Of a stretch of DNA of 64,000 bases, positions 34,999 through 42,496 are shown piece after piece. The stretch covers positions 1,178,001 to 1,242,000 of the forward strand of contig OZ252015.1 of the NCBI GenBank assembly GCA_965247525.1, read 5' to 3'. Source of the DNA: JAZKID01 sp965247525 (GTDB taxonomy: Bacteria > Pseudomonadota > Alphaproteobacteria > Rhizobiales > UBA4765). Position 1 is the stretch's first letter; every line of letters starts with the position of its first letter. The position numbers were made by a program, and so were the translations under genes. Below the pieces are notes generated by a model. The model saw only the letters and a program-made list of their open reading frames with translations. It made no database searches and was not told the DNA's origin.

Positions 34999-35119
34999 CC
35001 CTCTTCAATTTGATGCATTCACCCTTTTGTAGGCATAGGCGGCAAAAGAGATTTTGTTAACCATTTCTGTCGACTGTATTTAACAGACCCTCATTGCAGA
35101 ATGCAAAAAAGGGTCTCTC
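34999..35119 (+). promoter_or_regulatory. Upstream region of the second Flp-RTX gene
   Basis: This is the near-identical counterpart of 26733-26855, with the same inverted repeat CTTTTG...CAAAAG (35024-35048), TTAACCAT (35057-35064), GTCGACTGTATTTAAC and ribosome site. Conservation of the block in both copies while flanking DNA differs argues that it holds functional control elements rather than neutral spacer. Confidence 0.5.
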
Positions 35120-37189
35120 ATGCCAAAACTGCCTTCTGTCTTGCACACGCTGTTCAAACAGTTCGCCGCCGACAAGCGCGGTGTCACATCCATTGAATAC
35201 GGATTGATGGCATTGGGCATGTCTTTGGCGATTGCGCCTGCCGTGCAGCTGGTGGGCCATAACAGCCGCACGACCTATGCGGAAGTCAATCTGGGCCTGA
35301 CCGGCGAAACCAATACCGGCATTATCGATGGCACCGAAGGCGATGATATTCTTGTCGGCATTCCAAACCGCCACAACATTCTGAGCGGCTATGGCGGCAA
35401 CGACCACATTACGGCAGGCAATATCGGTGACCATCTTTACGGTGGCACAGGCAACGATGTGCTTATTGGCGGCGCAGGTAATGATTTCTTGCAAGGCGGC
35501 GAAGGGGCAGACCAGCTCAGTGGCGGCGGCGGCCATGACGTTGCGGATTATTCGGATTCAGATGCGGGCGTAAACGTTAACCTAACGACCGGCACAGGCA
35601 CGGGCGGATATGCGCAAGGCGATACGCTTTCAGGCATTTTAGACGTCAATGGTTCTACATTCAATGATACTCTGACAGGCGATGCGGGTAACAACACGCT
35701 CGATGGCGGCGCGGGTGATGATAAACTTTACGGTCTTGATGGCAATGACACGCTGATTGGCGGCGCCGGTGCCGATGTCCTCAATGGCGGCAATGGGTAT
35801 GATATTGCATCTTATGAGACGGCGACCGCGGCTGTAACTGTGAGCATTGGCGGCGGTGCCACAGCAGGCGATGCTGTGGGCGACACATTTTTAAGTATTG
35901 AGCGTATTAAAGGAAGTAATTTTAACGATACGATCGGCGTTGGCGATAATACCATCCATGATTTCGAGCCCGGCAAAGGCGATGATTATGTCTACGGCAA
36001 CACTTACCAGGACATAAATTATTACATTAATTTTGGAGACGGCAATGACACGATTAGTCATTATGGAGGCGCCGATAATGTAATTTTTGGTTCTGGAATA
36101 TCCTCAAATAGCGCTTCAGTTAGCGCAAGTGGTCAAGATTTAATCCTGAACTATCAAGGCGGCAGCTTGAAAATGATAGGCGCTTATACTGACAGTGCAA
36201 AACTGCTGGAAACAATTCAGTTCAACGATGGCACAATCGTAAACATCAACAACCTGCCAATTTTAACTCACTCCACATCTGGAGACGACATATTTAATTC
36301 CGGATATTCTGGTGGCCGCACTATTATTTATGATTTTGACCCGCTTGGAGGCAATGATACAATTTCAAGCTACGCAGGCACTGAAACGATACAATTTCCC
36401 GCAGGGATCACCCTAGCAAATTTAAGTGTCACTCAAAGTGGCGCCTCTTTAGTTCTAAATTATGGAAGTGGCACAATCACAATTACCGGTGCTTACAGTG
36501 ATCCAAACGGAAACGTAGAAAACATCAGATTTAATGACGGCAGCACAGTTAGTATGAACAGTTTGCCAATAACCGCAATTGCCACAAATGCGGATGACAC
36601 CTTCAATGGCGGTTATTCAGGTGGGCGCACAATCAATTTCGATTATACGCAAGGCGGCGGGAATGATACAATAAGTAGCTATGCTGGAAATGAAACGATC
36701 AATTTTGGTAATGGTGTAACTCCAAGCAATATTCAAATTAGCGTCAGTGGCAATGATTTCCTGATTACTTATGGGAGTGGTAAAACGATTAAAACGGTTT
36801 CATCTTTCTCTGATACTAATGCAGCGATTGATCAAATTCATTTTAGTGATGGTACATCGCGGGCTTTTTACAGTTTCCCAATCACTGCGGCAGGCACAAC
36901 TGGCAATGACACATTCAATGGTGGATATTCTGGTGGTCGCACACTTATATTTGATATGACGCAAGCGGGTGGCAATGACACAATTGCCAGCTATGCAGGA
37001 ACTGAAGAAATCAAATTTGGACCCGGTATTTCTGCAGGAAACCTGTCATACAGTACTGTTGGCAATGACCGTATTATCACTTATCCTGGCGGACAGGTTA
37101 CAATTGCTAACGCGGAAAGCGGTGATACAAATTACCGTGTTGAAACCATCCGCCTCAACGATGGCTCGACCATCACAATTCCTTACTAA
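35120..37189 (+). CDS. Flp-type prepilin signal fused to RTX calcium-binding repeats, copy 2
   Basis: The protein has 689 residues with the same plan as the copy at 26856. Residues 1-75 are identical in protein sequence, including the prepilin motif KRG/VTSIEYGL and hydrophobic stretch. RTX nonapeptides follow (GGTGNDVLIGGAGNDFL and GGAGDDKLYGLDGNDTL), then four repeat units of about 100 residues, with starts such as LPILTHSTSGDDIF and FPITAAGTTGNDTF, and the same C-terminus DGSTITIPY. The 3' half is more AT-rich and much diverged from copy 1. The two-copy state suggests variation of an exposed region behind a constant export signal. Function in adhesion or surface layer is inferred. Confidence 0.85.
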   Translation: MPKLPSVLHTLFKQFAADKRGVTSIEYGLMALGMSLAIAPAVQLVGHNSRTTYAEVNLGLTGETNTGIIDGTEGDDILVGIPNRHNILSGYGGNDHITAGNIGDHLYGGTGNDVLIGGAGNDFLQGGEGADQLSGGGGHDVADYSDSDAGVNVNLTTGTGTGGYAQGDTLSGILDVNGSTFNDTLTGDAGNNTLDGGAGDDKLYGLDGNDTLIGGAGADVLNGGNGYDIASYETATAAVTVSIGGGATAGDAVGDTFLSIERIKGSNFNDTIGVGDNTIHDFEPGKGDDYVYGNTYQDINYYINFGDGNDTISHYGGADNVIFGSGISSNSASVSASGQDLILNYQGGSLKMIGAYTDSAKLLETIQFNDGTIVNINNLPILTHSTSGDDIFNSGYSGGRTIIYDFDPLGGNDTISSYAGTETIQFPAGITLANLSVTQSGASLVLNYGSGTITITGAYSDPNGNVENIRFNDGSTVSMNSLPITAIATNADDTFNGGYSGGRTINFDYTQGGGNDTISSYAGNETINFGNGVTPSNIQISVSGNDFLITYGSGKTIKTVSSFSDTNAAIDQIHFSDGTSRAFYSFPITAAGTTGNDTFNGGYSGGRTLIFDMTQAGGNDTIASYAGTEEIKFGPGISAGNLSYSTVGNDRIITYPGGQVTIANAESGDTNYRVETIRLNDGSTITIPY

Positions 37190-37205
37190 GACCTAAGTAT
37201 GATTT

Positions 37206-37237
37206 AACCCATGCGGCTTCAGGCCGCATGGGTTTTC
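37206..37237. terminator. Bidirectional terminator between RTX copy 2 and asd
   Basis: CCCATGCGGC-TTCA-GGCCGCATGGG followed by TTTT forms a strong hairpin that ends the RTX transcript. The asd stop codon lies inside it, so on the opposite strand it lies within the end of asd. A decayed copy is present in the scar after RTX copy 1. Confidence 0.8.
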
Positions 37238-38250
37238 CCCACGGCTTTGCGCTTCACCAATGCCTCTGCAATCTGAACCGCGTTCAGGGCCGCGCCTTTG
37301 CGCAGGTTGTCGGCAACAATCCACATTGAAATTCCGTTGTCGATGGTCGCATCGTCGCGGATTCTCGATACGTAAGTTGCGTCTTCGCCAACGCATTCCA
37401 GCGGGCTGACATAGCTGTCTTCCTCGGGACTGTCGACCACAAGAATGCCGGGGCTTTGACGAAGCAGTTCACGCGCATCATCTGCAACAAGTTCTTTTTC
37501 AAATTCGATATTGGCGGCGATGCTATGGCCGACGAAAACCGGAACACGCACACATGTCGCGCTGATCTTGATTTTCGGATCAAGGATTTTCTTGGTCTCG
37601 GCCATGATCTTCCATTCCTCTTTCGTTGAGCCATCTTCCATGAAGTCATCAATATGCGGAATGACGTTGAAGGCGATCTGCTTGGTAAACTGCTCGGCCG
37701 GAACATTATCGTTCACGAACAGCGCACGCGTTTGATTGAACAACTCGTCCATCGCTTCCTTTCCTGCACCAGAGACCGACTGGTAACTTGCAAGAACCAC
37801 ACGCTTGATCCGCGCCTCATCATGCAGTGGCTTCAAAGCGACGGTCAGCTGAATGGTTGTGCAGTTCGGATTGGCAATGATCCCTTTTTTCCGCCAGCCC
37901 AACACGACCTCGGGGTTGACCTCCGGCACCACCAAAGGCACCTCGCCGTCCATACGCCACTGGCTTGAATTGTCGATGACGCAGACGCCGGCCGCTGCAA
38001 TTCTCGGGGCCCATTCTTTCGAAACATCGGCGCCTGCCGACATCAGGCATATATCCACGTTCGAAAAGTCAAATTGTTCCAGCGCTTTGACTTTAAGATT
38101 TTTGTCGCCGAATGAGACCTCGACGCCCATGCTTTTGCGGGAGGCCAAAGCAGTGATTTCGCCAATGGGAAAGCTGCGTTCAGCCAGAATATTCAGAATT
38201 TCATTACCGACATTGCCGGTCGCGCCTACAACGGCGATATTATAAGCCAT
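37219..38250 (-). CDS. asd: Aspartate-semialdehyde dehydrogenase
   Basis: The protein has 343 residues, full length. NIAVVGATGNVGNEILNILAER is the NADP-binding start, and the catalytic cysteine is C130 in ANPNCTTIQL. YQSVSGAGKEAMDEL and RVPVFVGHSIAANIEFE are typical. It makes aspartate semialdehyde for lysine/diaminopimelate, threonine and methionine. It is convergent with RTX copy 2 and shares its terminator. A fragment of its 3' end occurs at 28932-29038. Confidence 0.98.
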   Translation of the reverse strand: MAYNIAVVGATGNVGNEILNILAERSFPIGEITALASRKSMGVEVSFGDKNLKVKALEQFDFSNVDICLMSAGADVSKEWAPRIAAAGVCVIDNSSQWRMDGEVPLVVPEVNPEVVLGWRKKGIIANPNCTTIQLTVALKPLHDEARIKRVVLASYQSVSGAGKEAMDELFNQTRALFVNDNVPAEQFTKQIAFNVIPHIDDFMEDGSTKEEWKIMAETKKILDPKIKISATCVRVPVFVGHSIAANIEFEKELVADDARELLRQSPGILVVDSPEEDSYVSPLECVGEDATYVSRIRDDATIDNGISMWIVADNLRKGAALNAVQIAEALVKRKAVGKTHAA

Positions 38251-38377
38251 GGTCTTTTACTTTCAAAAACGAGGTTGTGAACGTCTGGAATGAAACATCG
38301 GCGCGGGTTCGGGTGTTGGTATCATGAAAACAGACGTTGATCAAAATATCGGGTCAGCCGTTTTCAGTTGTAAAGCA

Positions 38378-38385
38378 TTAACCAT
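38378..38385 (+). promoter_or_regulatory. TTAACCAT motif (CtrA half-site-like)
   Basis: This is the same 8-mer as before both RTX genes. It lies 45 nt upstream of the small exported protein at 38430. An 8-mer can occur by chance, so the call depends on the repeated placement upstream of surface or exported proteins. Confidence 0.35.
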
Positions 38386-38429
38386 TCTGGCTTAGTTTTT
38401 ATAAACCATATCGACAACAGGAGCTTCCC

Positions 38430-38738
38430 ATGTCACGTCCCCTTTTTGCCATTGCCGCAACCGCCGCGCTGTTTGCGATGTCGGGACTTGCACAGGCGCA
38501 GTCTCCGACTGTTGTTGAGATTTCACCGCGTTACCTGTCTGCAGGAACAACCGTGTCATCTTACGAATATCGCGGCGAAGTGCCTTATGCCGATGCGCGC
38601 TTTCGCTCAGCCACCTACAGCCTTGGTGGTCGCCAAAGTGATTTTAATGAAGACCCTTGGTCAGTTCCGAATGCCAATCAAAGCCACAAGATCGATTTTG
38701 GCACTATTTTCACACGTGGCTCAAGGCGCAATTTTTAG
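38430..38738 (+). CDS. Small exported protein of unknown function
   Basis: The protein has 102 residues. The signal peptide MSRPLFAIAATAALFAMSGLAQA is followed by a mature part of about 79 residues, rich in Ser, Arg and Tyr, without cysteines. I recognise no family. A ribosome site AGGAG lies 8 nt before the ATG. Its 3' end overlaps the convergent gene by 4 nt. Confidence 0.75.
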   Translation: MSRPLFAIAATAALFAMSGLAQAQSPTVVEISPRYLSAGTTVSSYEYRGEVPYADARFRSATYSLGGRQSDFNEDPWSVPNANQSHKIDFGTIFTRGSRRNF

Positions 38739-39409
38739 TCGTCAGATTTTGAGACATTGCTGATAAAGCTTCGAAACTCATCAAGAGATTCAAAACGAAT
38801 CGTCGATTGGTCTGTGTCGATTTCTAAAGATCCATCTTCATACATGCGGTAATTTCGACCGGCAAACGTGCCTTCACGCATTAATACAGCGTCCTGCTCA
38901 GGCTCATCCCGTCTTTTTTCTTGGCCTAAGAATTCGTCGACCGTTGGCGCTCTACGGTCTTCAATTTTAACATTTTTGGCCAGATCATCTAACATGACCT
39001 CGCCATGTGATCGATACGACGAAACACTGTCCGCCGCGGCCGTTTCCTTAGCCTGCAAACCGGATCTATCCTCAAATGATTCTTGTTCAACCGGTTGGTA
39101 AGGGTCCGCCTTCCAGCTGACGCTGTCATCCTCACCTTGTTCAATGTCGATGTCGGATTGTGGAAGTGCGTTTGGACGGACTGGAGCCTGCACCAGCATC
39201 GCATTGCCGAGGACAATCAACCTGTCGAGCTTTTGCATAATAACGGCCAGGGCCGAAACAAGCACGCCAATCAGCAAGGCAGGCCCGATAAGAACGAAGC
39301 GGGCATAGAGAATTTCGCGCGCGCCCATGCCATCAAAAGGGGCGCTAAAGGCTGCCACACAAGCAGCGACGATGAATAACGCAGACGCAAACAAAAAAAT
39401 TCGGCTCAT
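38735..39409 (-). CDS. Hypothetical membrane protein with acidic cytoplasmic tail
   Basis: The protein has 224 residues from ATG 39409 (MSRIFLFASALFIVAACV). Two membrane helices lie at about 3-23 and 38-60. They are followed by a long hydrophilic, acidic region and a conserved-looking C-terminal patch (REGTFAGRNYRMYEDGSLEIDT, FESLDEFRSFIS). I do not recognise a family. An upstream ATG would extend it by 13 residues and is less likely, since it delays the hydrophobic start. Confidence 0.7.
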   Translation of the reverse strand: MSRIFLFASALFIVAACVAAFSAPFDGMGAREILYARFVLIGPALLIGVLVSALAVIMQKLDRLIVLGNAMLVQAPVRPNALPQSDIDIEQGEDDSVSWKADPYQPVEQESFEDRSGLQAKETAAADSVSSYRSHGEVMLDDLAKNVKIEDRRAPTVDEFLGQEKRRDEPEQDAVLMREGTFAGRNYRMYEDGSLEIDTDQSTIRFESLDEFRSFISNVSKSDD

Positions 39410-39483
39410 GCATACAGTTTGGCTGAAATTACCAGCTCCGTCTATCAACGCTGCGTATTAATCCGTTGATGGCGCCTGTAGCG

Positions 39484-40284
39484 CTATTCTGCTGCCGACA
39501 GGCTGTGTGTTTTGTTTACCCGCAGAGCCAGCATCCCTAGAATTGCAATGAGAGCAATGGCAAGCTGTGCGCCCAGCGCTTCCCATGTCGGGTTCAGGCC
39601 CAGACTGACTGCAAAATCCGGAACCGGCGCATCGGTATAGCTGACCATGGCCTTTTCCTGCAGTTCTTGGATGGCGTTACCGACAAATTTCAGACCCATG
39701 ACAAACAAAAAGGCCGAGGTTGCGACAAACATCGGCCGCAGCGGCAGGCGCAGAGCCAGCCATTGCATCGACGCAAAGAGGACGATCAGGCACAGTGTTG
39801 CGATACCGAGCCCTGACAAAAGCGCAGGCCCCCATCCGGCCGTGCTGCGCGCCAGCGCATGCAGGAAAAGAATCGTTTCAGCGCCTTCACGGAAAACGGC
39901 CAGAAATGCAATGCCGCCGAGCGACAATGCGGTTCCCGACAGCAAAGCGCGGCGCGCCGAATTTTGCAGCTCTTGCTTAAATGCTTTTGGGTCCTGGCGA
40001 AGAAACATCCAGCCACTGACGTAAAGCATCAATCCTGCGGCAATTATCATGACGACTGCTTCCAGCCTGTCATTGTTCATGCCGTCAAAATACAGGACGA
40101 AAATATAAGCTGCAACGATGCTGGCGACGACAGCAGCCGCCGCACCGCTATACAACACTCGGATCTGCGATTTTGCATTCATTTTGGACAAAAACGCGGC
40201 CAAAGCCGCAAGGATCAGAATCGCTTCAAGCCCTTCGCGAAGCAAAATAAGACCTGATTGAGTTGCTATAGAAAAAACGTCCAT
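39484..40284 (-). CDS. FTR1/EfeU-family iron permease
   Basis: The protein has 266 residues and seven predicted membrane helices. Two iron-binding motifs of the oxidase-dependent permease family are present: REGLEAIL at about 16-23 and REGAETILF at about 131-139. The family moves ferric iron through the inner membrane after ferrous oxidation, with EfeO/EfeB-like partners; none is in this window. The upstream region has two iron-control-element-like boxes, consistent with iron regulation. Confidence 0.92.
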   Translation of the reverse strand: MDVFSIATQSGLILLREGLEAILILAALAAFLSKMNAKSQIRVLYSGAAAAVVASIVAAYIFVLYFDGMNNDRLEAVVMIIAAGLMLYVSGWMFLRQDPKAFKQELQNSARRALLSGTALSLGGIAFLAVFREGAETILFLHALARSTAGWGPALLSGLGIATLCLIVLFASMQWLALRLPLRPMFVATSAFLFVMGLKFVGNAIQELQEKAMVSYTDAPVPDFAVSLGLNPTWEALGAQLAIALIAILGMLALRVNKTHSLSAAE

Positions 40285-40321
40285 CTGTTGTCCTGTTTGG
40301 TATGCTTTTTATTTTTATGCG

Positions 40322-40338
40322 CTGAGAATAATTCTAAA
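40322..40338. promoter_or_regulatory. Iron-control-element-like box 1 upstream of the FTR1 gene
   Basis: CTGAGAATAATTCTAAA compares with the Irr/ICE consensus TTTAGAA-NNN-TTCTAAA known from alphaproteobacteria: the right half-site is perfect and the left has 5 of 7. It lies 38 nt upstream of the permease start. A Fur-type site is the alternative reading. Confidence 0.55.
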
Positions 40339-40367
40339 TGCAAGTGAAGTGTACAGCATAACTTTAC

Positions 40368-40384
40368 TTTAGAATGCCTCTAAA
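40368..40384. promoter_or_regulatory. Iron-control-element-like box 2 upstream of the FTR1 gene
   Basis: TTTAGAATGCCTCTAAA has a perfect left half-site and 6 of 7 in the right against TTTAGAA-NNN-TTCTAAA. It starts 46 nt from box 1. Two such boxes so close together are unlikely by chance. Confidence 0.6.
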
Positions 40385-40503
40385 CTTTGCGTTCCTTGGC
40401 ATTCGCAGACACTAAGCTTGTGAAATCTTGAAATGACAACGAAGTGAACAAGGCAGGTTCCCGTGCGTTGATGCATGTATCAATTTCTCAGAAAGGGAAT
40501 GAC

Positions 40504-40842
40504 ATGTTTACAAAGTTACGTTTTGGCCTGATTGCTGCTGCACTTGCCGTTGGTATCACAGGCATTGCTGCAACAACTGAAACAGCAAAGGCCCAAATTT
40601 ATTTTGGCGTTGGCAATCCGGGCTACAATCAAGGCTATTATGGTAATGGTTACGGGTATAACCGAAATTACGGTTATGCGCCGCGCTACGGTTATCAACC
40701 GCGTTATGGTTACGACCAGCCTCACTACGGATATGGCTACCGCTCTGCGCGCATATGCCGCGTGACGCATCGCGTCTACAGCCCACGCTTGGGACGGTAT
40801 GTTTATTCTCGCTTCCCACAACGCGTGTGTTCGGTACGTTAA
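40504..40842 (+). CDS. Small exported Gly/Tyr-rich protein
   Basis: The protein has 112 residues. Signal peptide at 1-30 (MFTKLRFGLIAAALAVGITG, then IAATTETAKA). The mature region is a Gly-Tyr-Asn-rich run (PGYNQGYYGNGYGYNRNYGY at about 37-56), then repeats of RYGYQPRYGY, and a C-terminal Cys pair (ARICRVTHRVY and PQRVCSVR). I start at ATG 40504 because GGGAATG precedes it and it opens a clean signal peptide. The family is unknown; low-complexity composition suggests a surface or periplasmic structural role. It is first in a run of six small exported proteins on the plus strand. Confidence 0.75.
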   Translation: MFTKLRFGLIAAALAVGITGIAATTETAKAQIYFGVGNPGYNQGYYGNGYGYNRNYGYAPRYGYQPRYGYDQPHYGYGYRSARICRVTHRVYSPRLGRYVYSRFPQRVCSVR

Positions 40843-40851
40843 ACACTGTCT

Positions 40852-40889
40852 TGAAACAGGGCTGATTTCGCCCTGTTTCAACCATTTTT
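40852..40889 (+). terminator. Terminator after the Gly/Tyr-rich gene
   Basis: TGAAACAGGGC pairs with GCCCTGTTTCA in an 11-bp stem with loop TGATTTC, followed by AACCATTTTT. Strong hairpin with a short T run. Confidence 0.75.
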
Positions 40890-40940
40890 GTCGCGCTGTT
40901 CAATCCGCTCGCTTCGAGCAACTTTTAAAGGAAAATTAAA

Positions 40941-41240
40941 ATGATGACATTTCTAAAAGCTCTTCCAGTTGTTGCTGCGCTTGGCCTTTTTGGTTTAGCC
41001 GCACAGCCGGCTTCTGCAGCGCCAGTGGCCCACAGCGTAAGTGTTGAAACAACAAATGTTGCAAATACACATTACACAGGCATGTGGCATCGTCATGATC
41101 GCTGGAACAATGGTCGTCACTATGGTTGGAATCGCGGTCGGCACTATGGCTGGAATCACAATTGCCGCACTGTCCGCCAGCGCGTATGGAACGGCTACGG
41201 CCATCGTTGGGTCATGCGTACAGTCCGCACCTGCCGCTAA
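40941..41240 (+). CDS. Small exported His/Trp/Arg-rich protein
   Basis: The protein has 99 residues. The signal peptide ends near ASA (position 26). The mature part carries a repeated GRHYGWNRGRHYGWNHNC motif at about 58-75 and ends with VWNGYGHRWVMRTVRTCR, with two cysteines. Shared traits with the preceding gene (aromatic repeats and C-terminal Cys/Arg pattern) suggest relatedness. I recognise no family. Confidence 0.72.
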   Translation: MMTFLKALPVVAALGLFGLAAQPASAAPVAHSVSVETTNVANTHYTGMWHRHDRWNNGRHYGWNRGRHYGWNHNCRTVRQRVWNGYGHRWVMRTVRTCR

Positions 41241-41255
41241 TTTCAAAGAGATATT

Positions 41256-41281
41256 AAAAGGGCCGAAAGGCCTTTTTTTTA
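41256..41281 (+). terminator. Rho-independent terminator
   Basis: AAAAG-GGCC-GAAA-GGCC-TTTTTTTT; GNRA tetraloop hairpin with eight T residues. Confidence 0.88.
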
Positions 41282-41370
41282 TTGTGCAAAAAATGGAAGA
41301 AATAAAGATTTCTTTATATAAAAAACAAGCTATAAGCGGCCTTGTACTTTAACCCCCACAAGGAAATAAA

Positions 41371-41775
41371 ATGTCCAAATTTAAGACACTTCTCGCCGCT
41401 CTCGTTCTTGCAACATCAGCAGCTTTCGTAGCAGCGCCAGCACACGCAGGTCTCATAGCTGACAGCCACATGAAAATGATGGCGCAAGAGCATTGCATGA
41501 TGCGCAATGGCATGGTCAGCAAGAGCTGTATGATGCAGCAAAGACACATGATGCGCATGCAACGCCACCATATGATGCGCCAGAACATGATGATGCACCA
41601 CGGCATGATGCATAACGGCATGATGATGAACGACAATGACAACATGATGATGCGTCATGATGGAATGATGAACAATAACAATCAGATGATGATGCGCGAG
41701 CATTGCATGATGACCAACGGCATGGTCAGCAAAAGCTGCATGATGCGTCAGCATGAAATGATGATGAACCGCTAA
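41371..41775 (+). CDS. Exported Met/His-rich protein with duplicated Cys motif (putative metal-binding)
   Basis: The protein has 134 residues. Signal peptide about 1-26 (ending AAPAHA). The mature part is extremely Met-rich (38 Met in the whole protein by my count) with many His and Asn. The motif EHCMMxNGMVSKSCMMxQ occurs twice, at about 40-57 and 110-127, and gives four cysteines. Met/His/Cys clustering of this kind fits copper or silver binding in the periplasm, but this is an inference. I recognise no named family. A UUCG terminator follows. Confidence 0.78.
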   Translation: MSKFKTLLAALVLATSAAFVAAPAHAGLIADSHMKMMAQEHCMMRNGMVSKSCMMQQRHMMRMQRHHMMRQNMMMHHGMMHNGMMMNDNDNMMMRHDGMMNNNNQMMMREHCMMTNGMVSKSCMMRQHEMMMNR

Positions 41776-41800
41776 ATCAAGAGCAACCTTGAGTTGTTAA

Positions 41801-41821
41801 GGGGCCTTCGGGCCCCTTTTT
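41801..41821 (+). terminator. Rho-independent terminator (UUCG loop)
   Basis: GGGGCC-TTCG-GGCCCC followed by T5. Confidence 0.9.
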
Positions 41822-41863
41822 ACTTGTGACCGCTGATTTTACTTGCTTTGTCTGCGAACAAGC

Positions 41864-41910
41864 CTAGAGCGTTTTTGCAGGCAGATGGTCTGCCATTCAA
41901 AGGAAAAAAA
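41864..41910 (+). promoter_or_regulatory. Leader with perfect hairpin, copy 1
   Basis: GCCTAGAGCGTTTTTGC leads into GGCAGA-TGG-TCTGCC (41880-41894), a perfect 6-bp stem, then ATTCAAAGGAAAAAAA and the start codon. A near-identical leader precedes the paralogue at 42230. The hairpin ends 16 nt before the ATG, close to the ribosome site, so it may act at translation or be an operator. Confidence 0.5.
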
Positions 41911-42096
41911 ATGAAAAAACTTCTCGTCGCACTTTTTGCTCTTTTTGTTATTGTTGCTTTCGCAGCACCGCAAGCAGAAGCACGCACAATGCATCATCAC
42001 ATGATGCGTCACCACCATATGATGCGTCATCATCATATGATGAACCATCACCACATGATGATGCATCATCACCACCACATGATGATGAACCGCTAA
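41911..42096 (+). CDS. Tiny exported His/Met-only peptide (putative metal-binding)
   Basis: The protein has 61 residues. Signal peptide MKKLLVALFALFVIVAFAAP then QAEA; the mature part is about 37 residues, of which 17 are His and 13 Met, in HHHMMR-type repeats (residues 28-59). It contains nothing else but Arg, Asn and Thr. Such a sequence could bind several nickel, copper or zinc ions. The gene is preceded by a conserved leader hairpin, shares its signal peptide with the next gene, and ends in a UUCG terminator. No family recognised. Confidence 0.75.
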   Translation: MKKLLVALFALFVIVAFAAPQAEARTMHHHMMRHHHMMRHHHMMNHHHMMMHHHHHMMMNR

Positions 42097-42120
42097 TCAA
42101 CATCACATTCGTGATATTAA

Positions 42121-42141
42121 GGAGCCTTCGGGCTCCTTTTT
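42121..42141 (+). terminator. Rho-independent terminator (UUCG loop)
   Basis: GGAGCC-TTCG-GGCTCC followed by T5. Confidence 0.9.
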
Positions 42142-42178
42142 ATTTAAGTAGGAAAATTTGCTTGCTTTCTATACGCAA

Positions 42179-42229
42179 AGCCTAGAGCGTTTTTGCTGGC
42201 AGATGGTCTGCCCATTCAAGGAAAAAATT
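42179..42229 (+). promoter_or_regulatory. Leader with perfect hairpin, copy 2
   Basis: GCCTAGAGCGTTTTTGCT leads to GGCAGA-TGG-TCTGCC (42198-42212), then CATTCAAGGAAAAAATT before the ATG. It matches 41864-41910 almost base for base, and similarity extends upstream to about 42160. Confidence 0.5.
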
Positions 42230-42436
42230 ATGAAAAAACTTTTTGTTGCCCTTCCAGCTCTTTTCGTTTTGGCCGCTTTTACAGCACCACAGGCTGAAGC
42301 CCACATGATGCACCATATGCGCGCAAACGGCCACATGATGCAAAAACATTGCGTGATCAAGACACAAAAGATGCGCAACCCGATTACACACCGCATGTTC
42401 ACAAAACGAACACGCGTCTGCACACTGAGCCGCTGA
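42230..42436 (+). CDS. Small exported Met/His-containing protein, paralogue of the His/Met peptide
   Basis: The protein has 68 residues. Its signal peptide (MKKLFVALPALFVLAAFTAP, then QAEA) is nearly the same as that of the gene at 41911. The mature part starts HMMHHMRANGHMMQKHC and then turns basic (KTQKMRNPITHRMFTKRTRVC), with two cysteines. The C-terminal CVIK...RTRVC pattern resembles the ends of the proteins at 40504 and 40941. It thus looks like a bridge between the His/Met peptides and the Cys/Arg-tailed ones. Confidence 0.75.
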   Translation: MKKLFVALPALFVLAAFTAPQAEAHMMHHMRANGHMMQKHCVIKTQKMRNPITHRMFTKRTRVCTLSR

Positions 42437-42445
42437 TTTAACTGT

Positions 42446-42477
42446 CAGCTCAGGGCTGGGTCACCAACCCTGAGCTG
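42446..42477 (+). terminator. Strong hairpin without T tract after 42436
   Basis: CAGCTCAGGG (42446) pairs with CCCTGAGCTG (to 42477), with inner GGT/ACC pairing. No poly-T follows (ATGTTACAATGG). It may protect the mRNA end or act as a weak terminator between two exported-protein genes. Confidence 0.4.
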
Positions 42478-42496
42478 ATGTTACAATGGAGCACAG

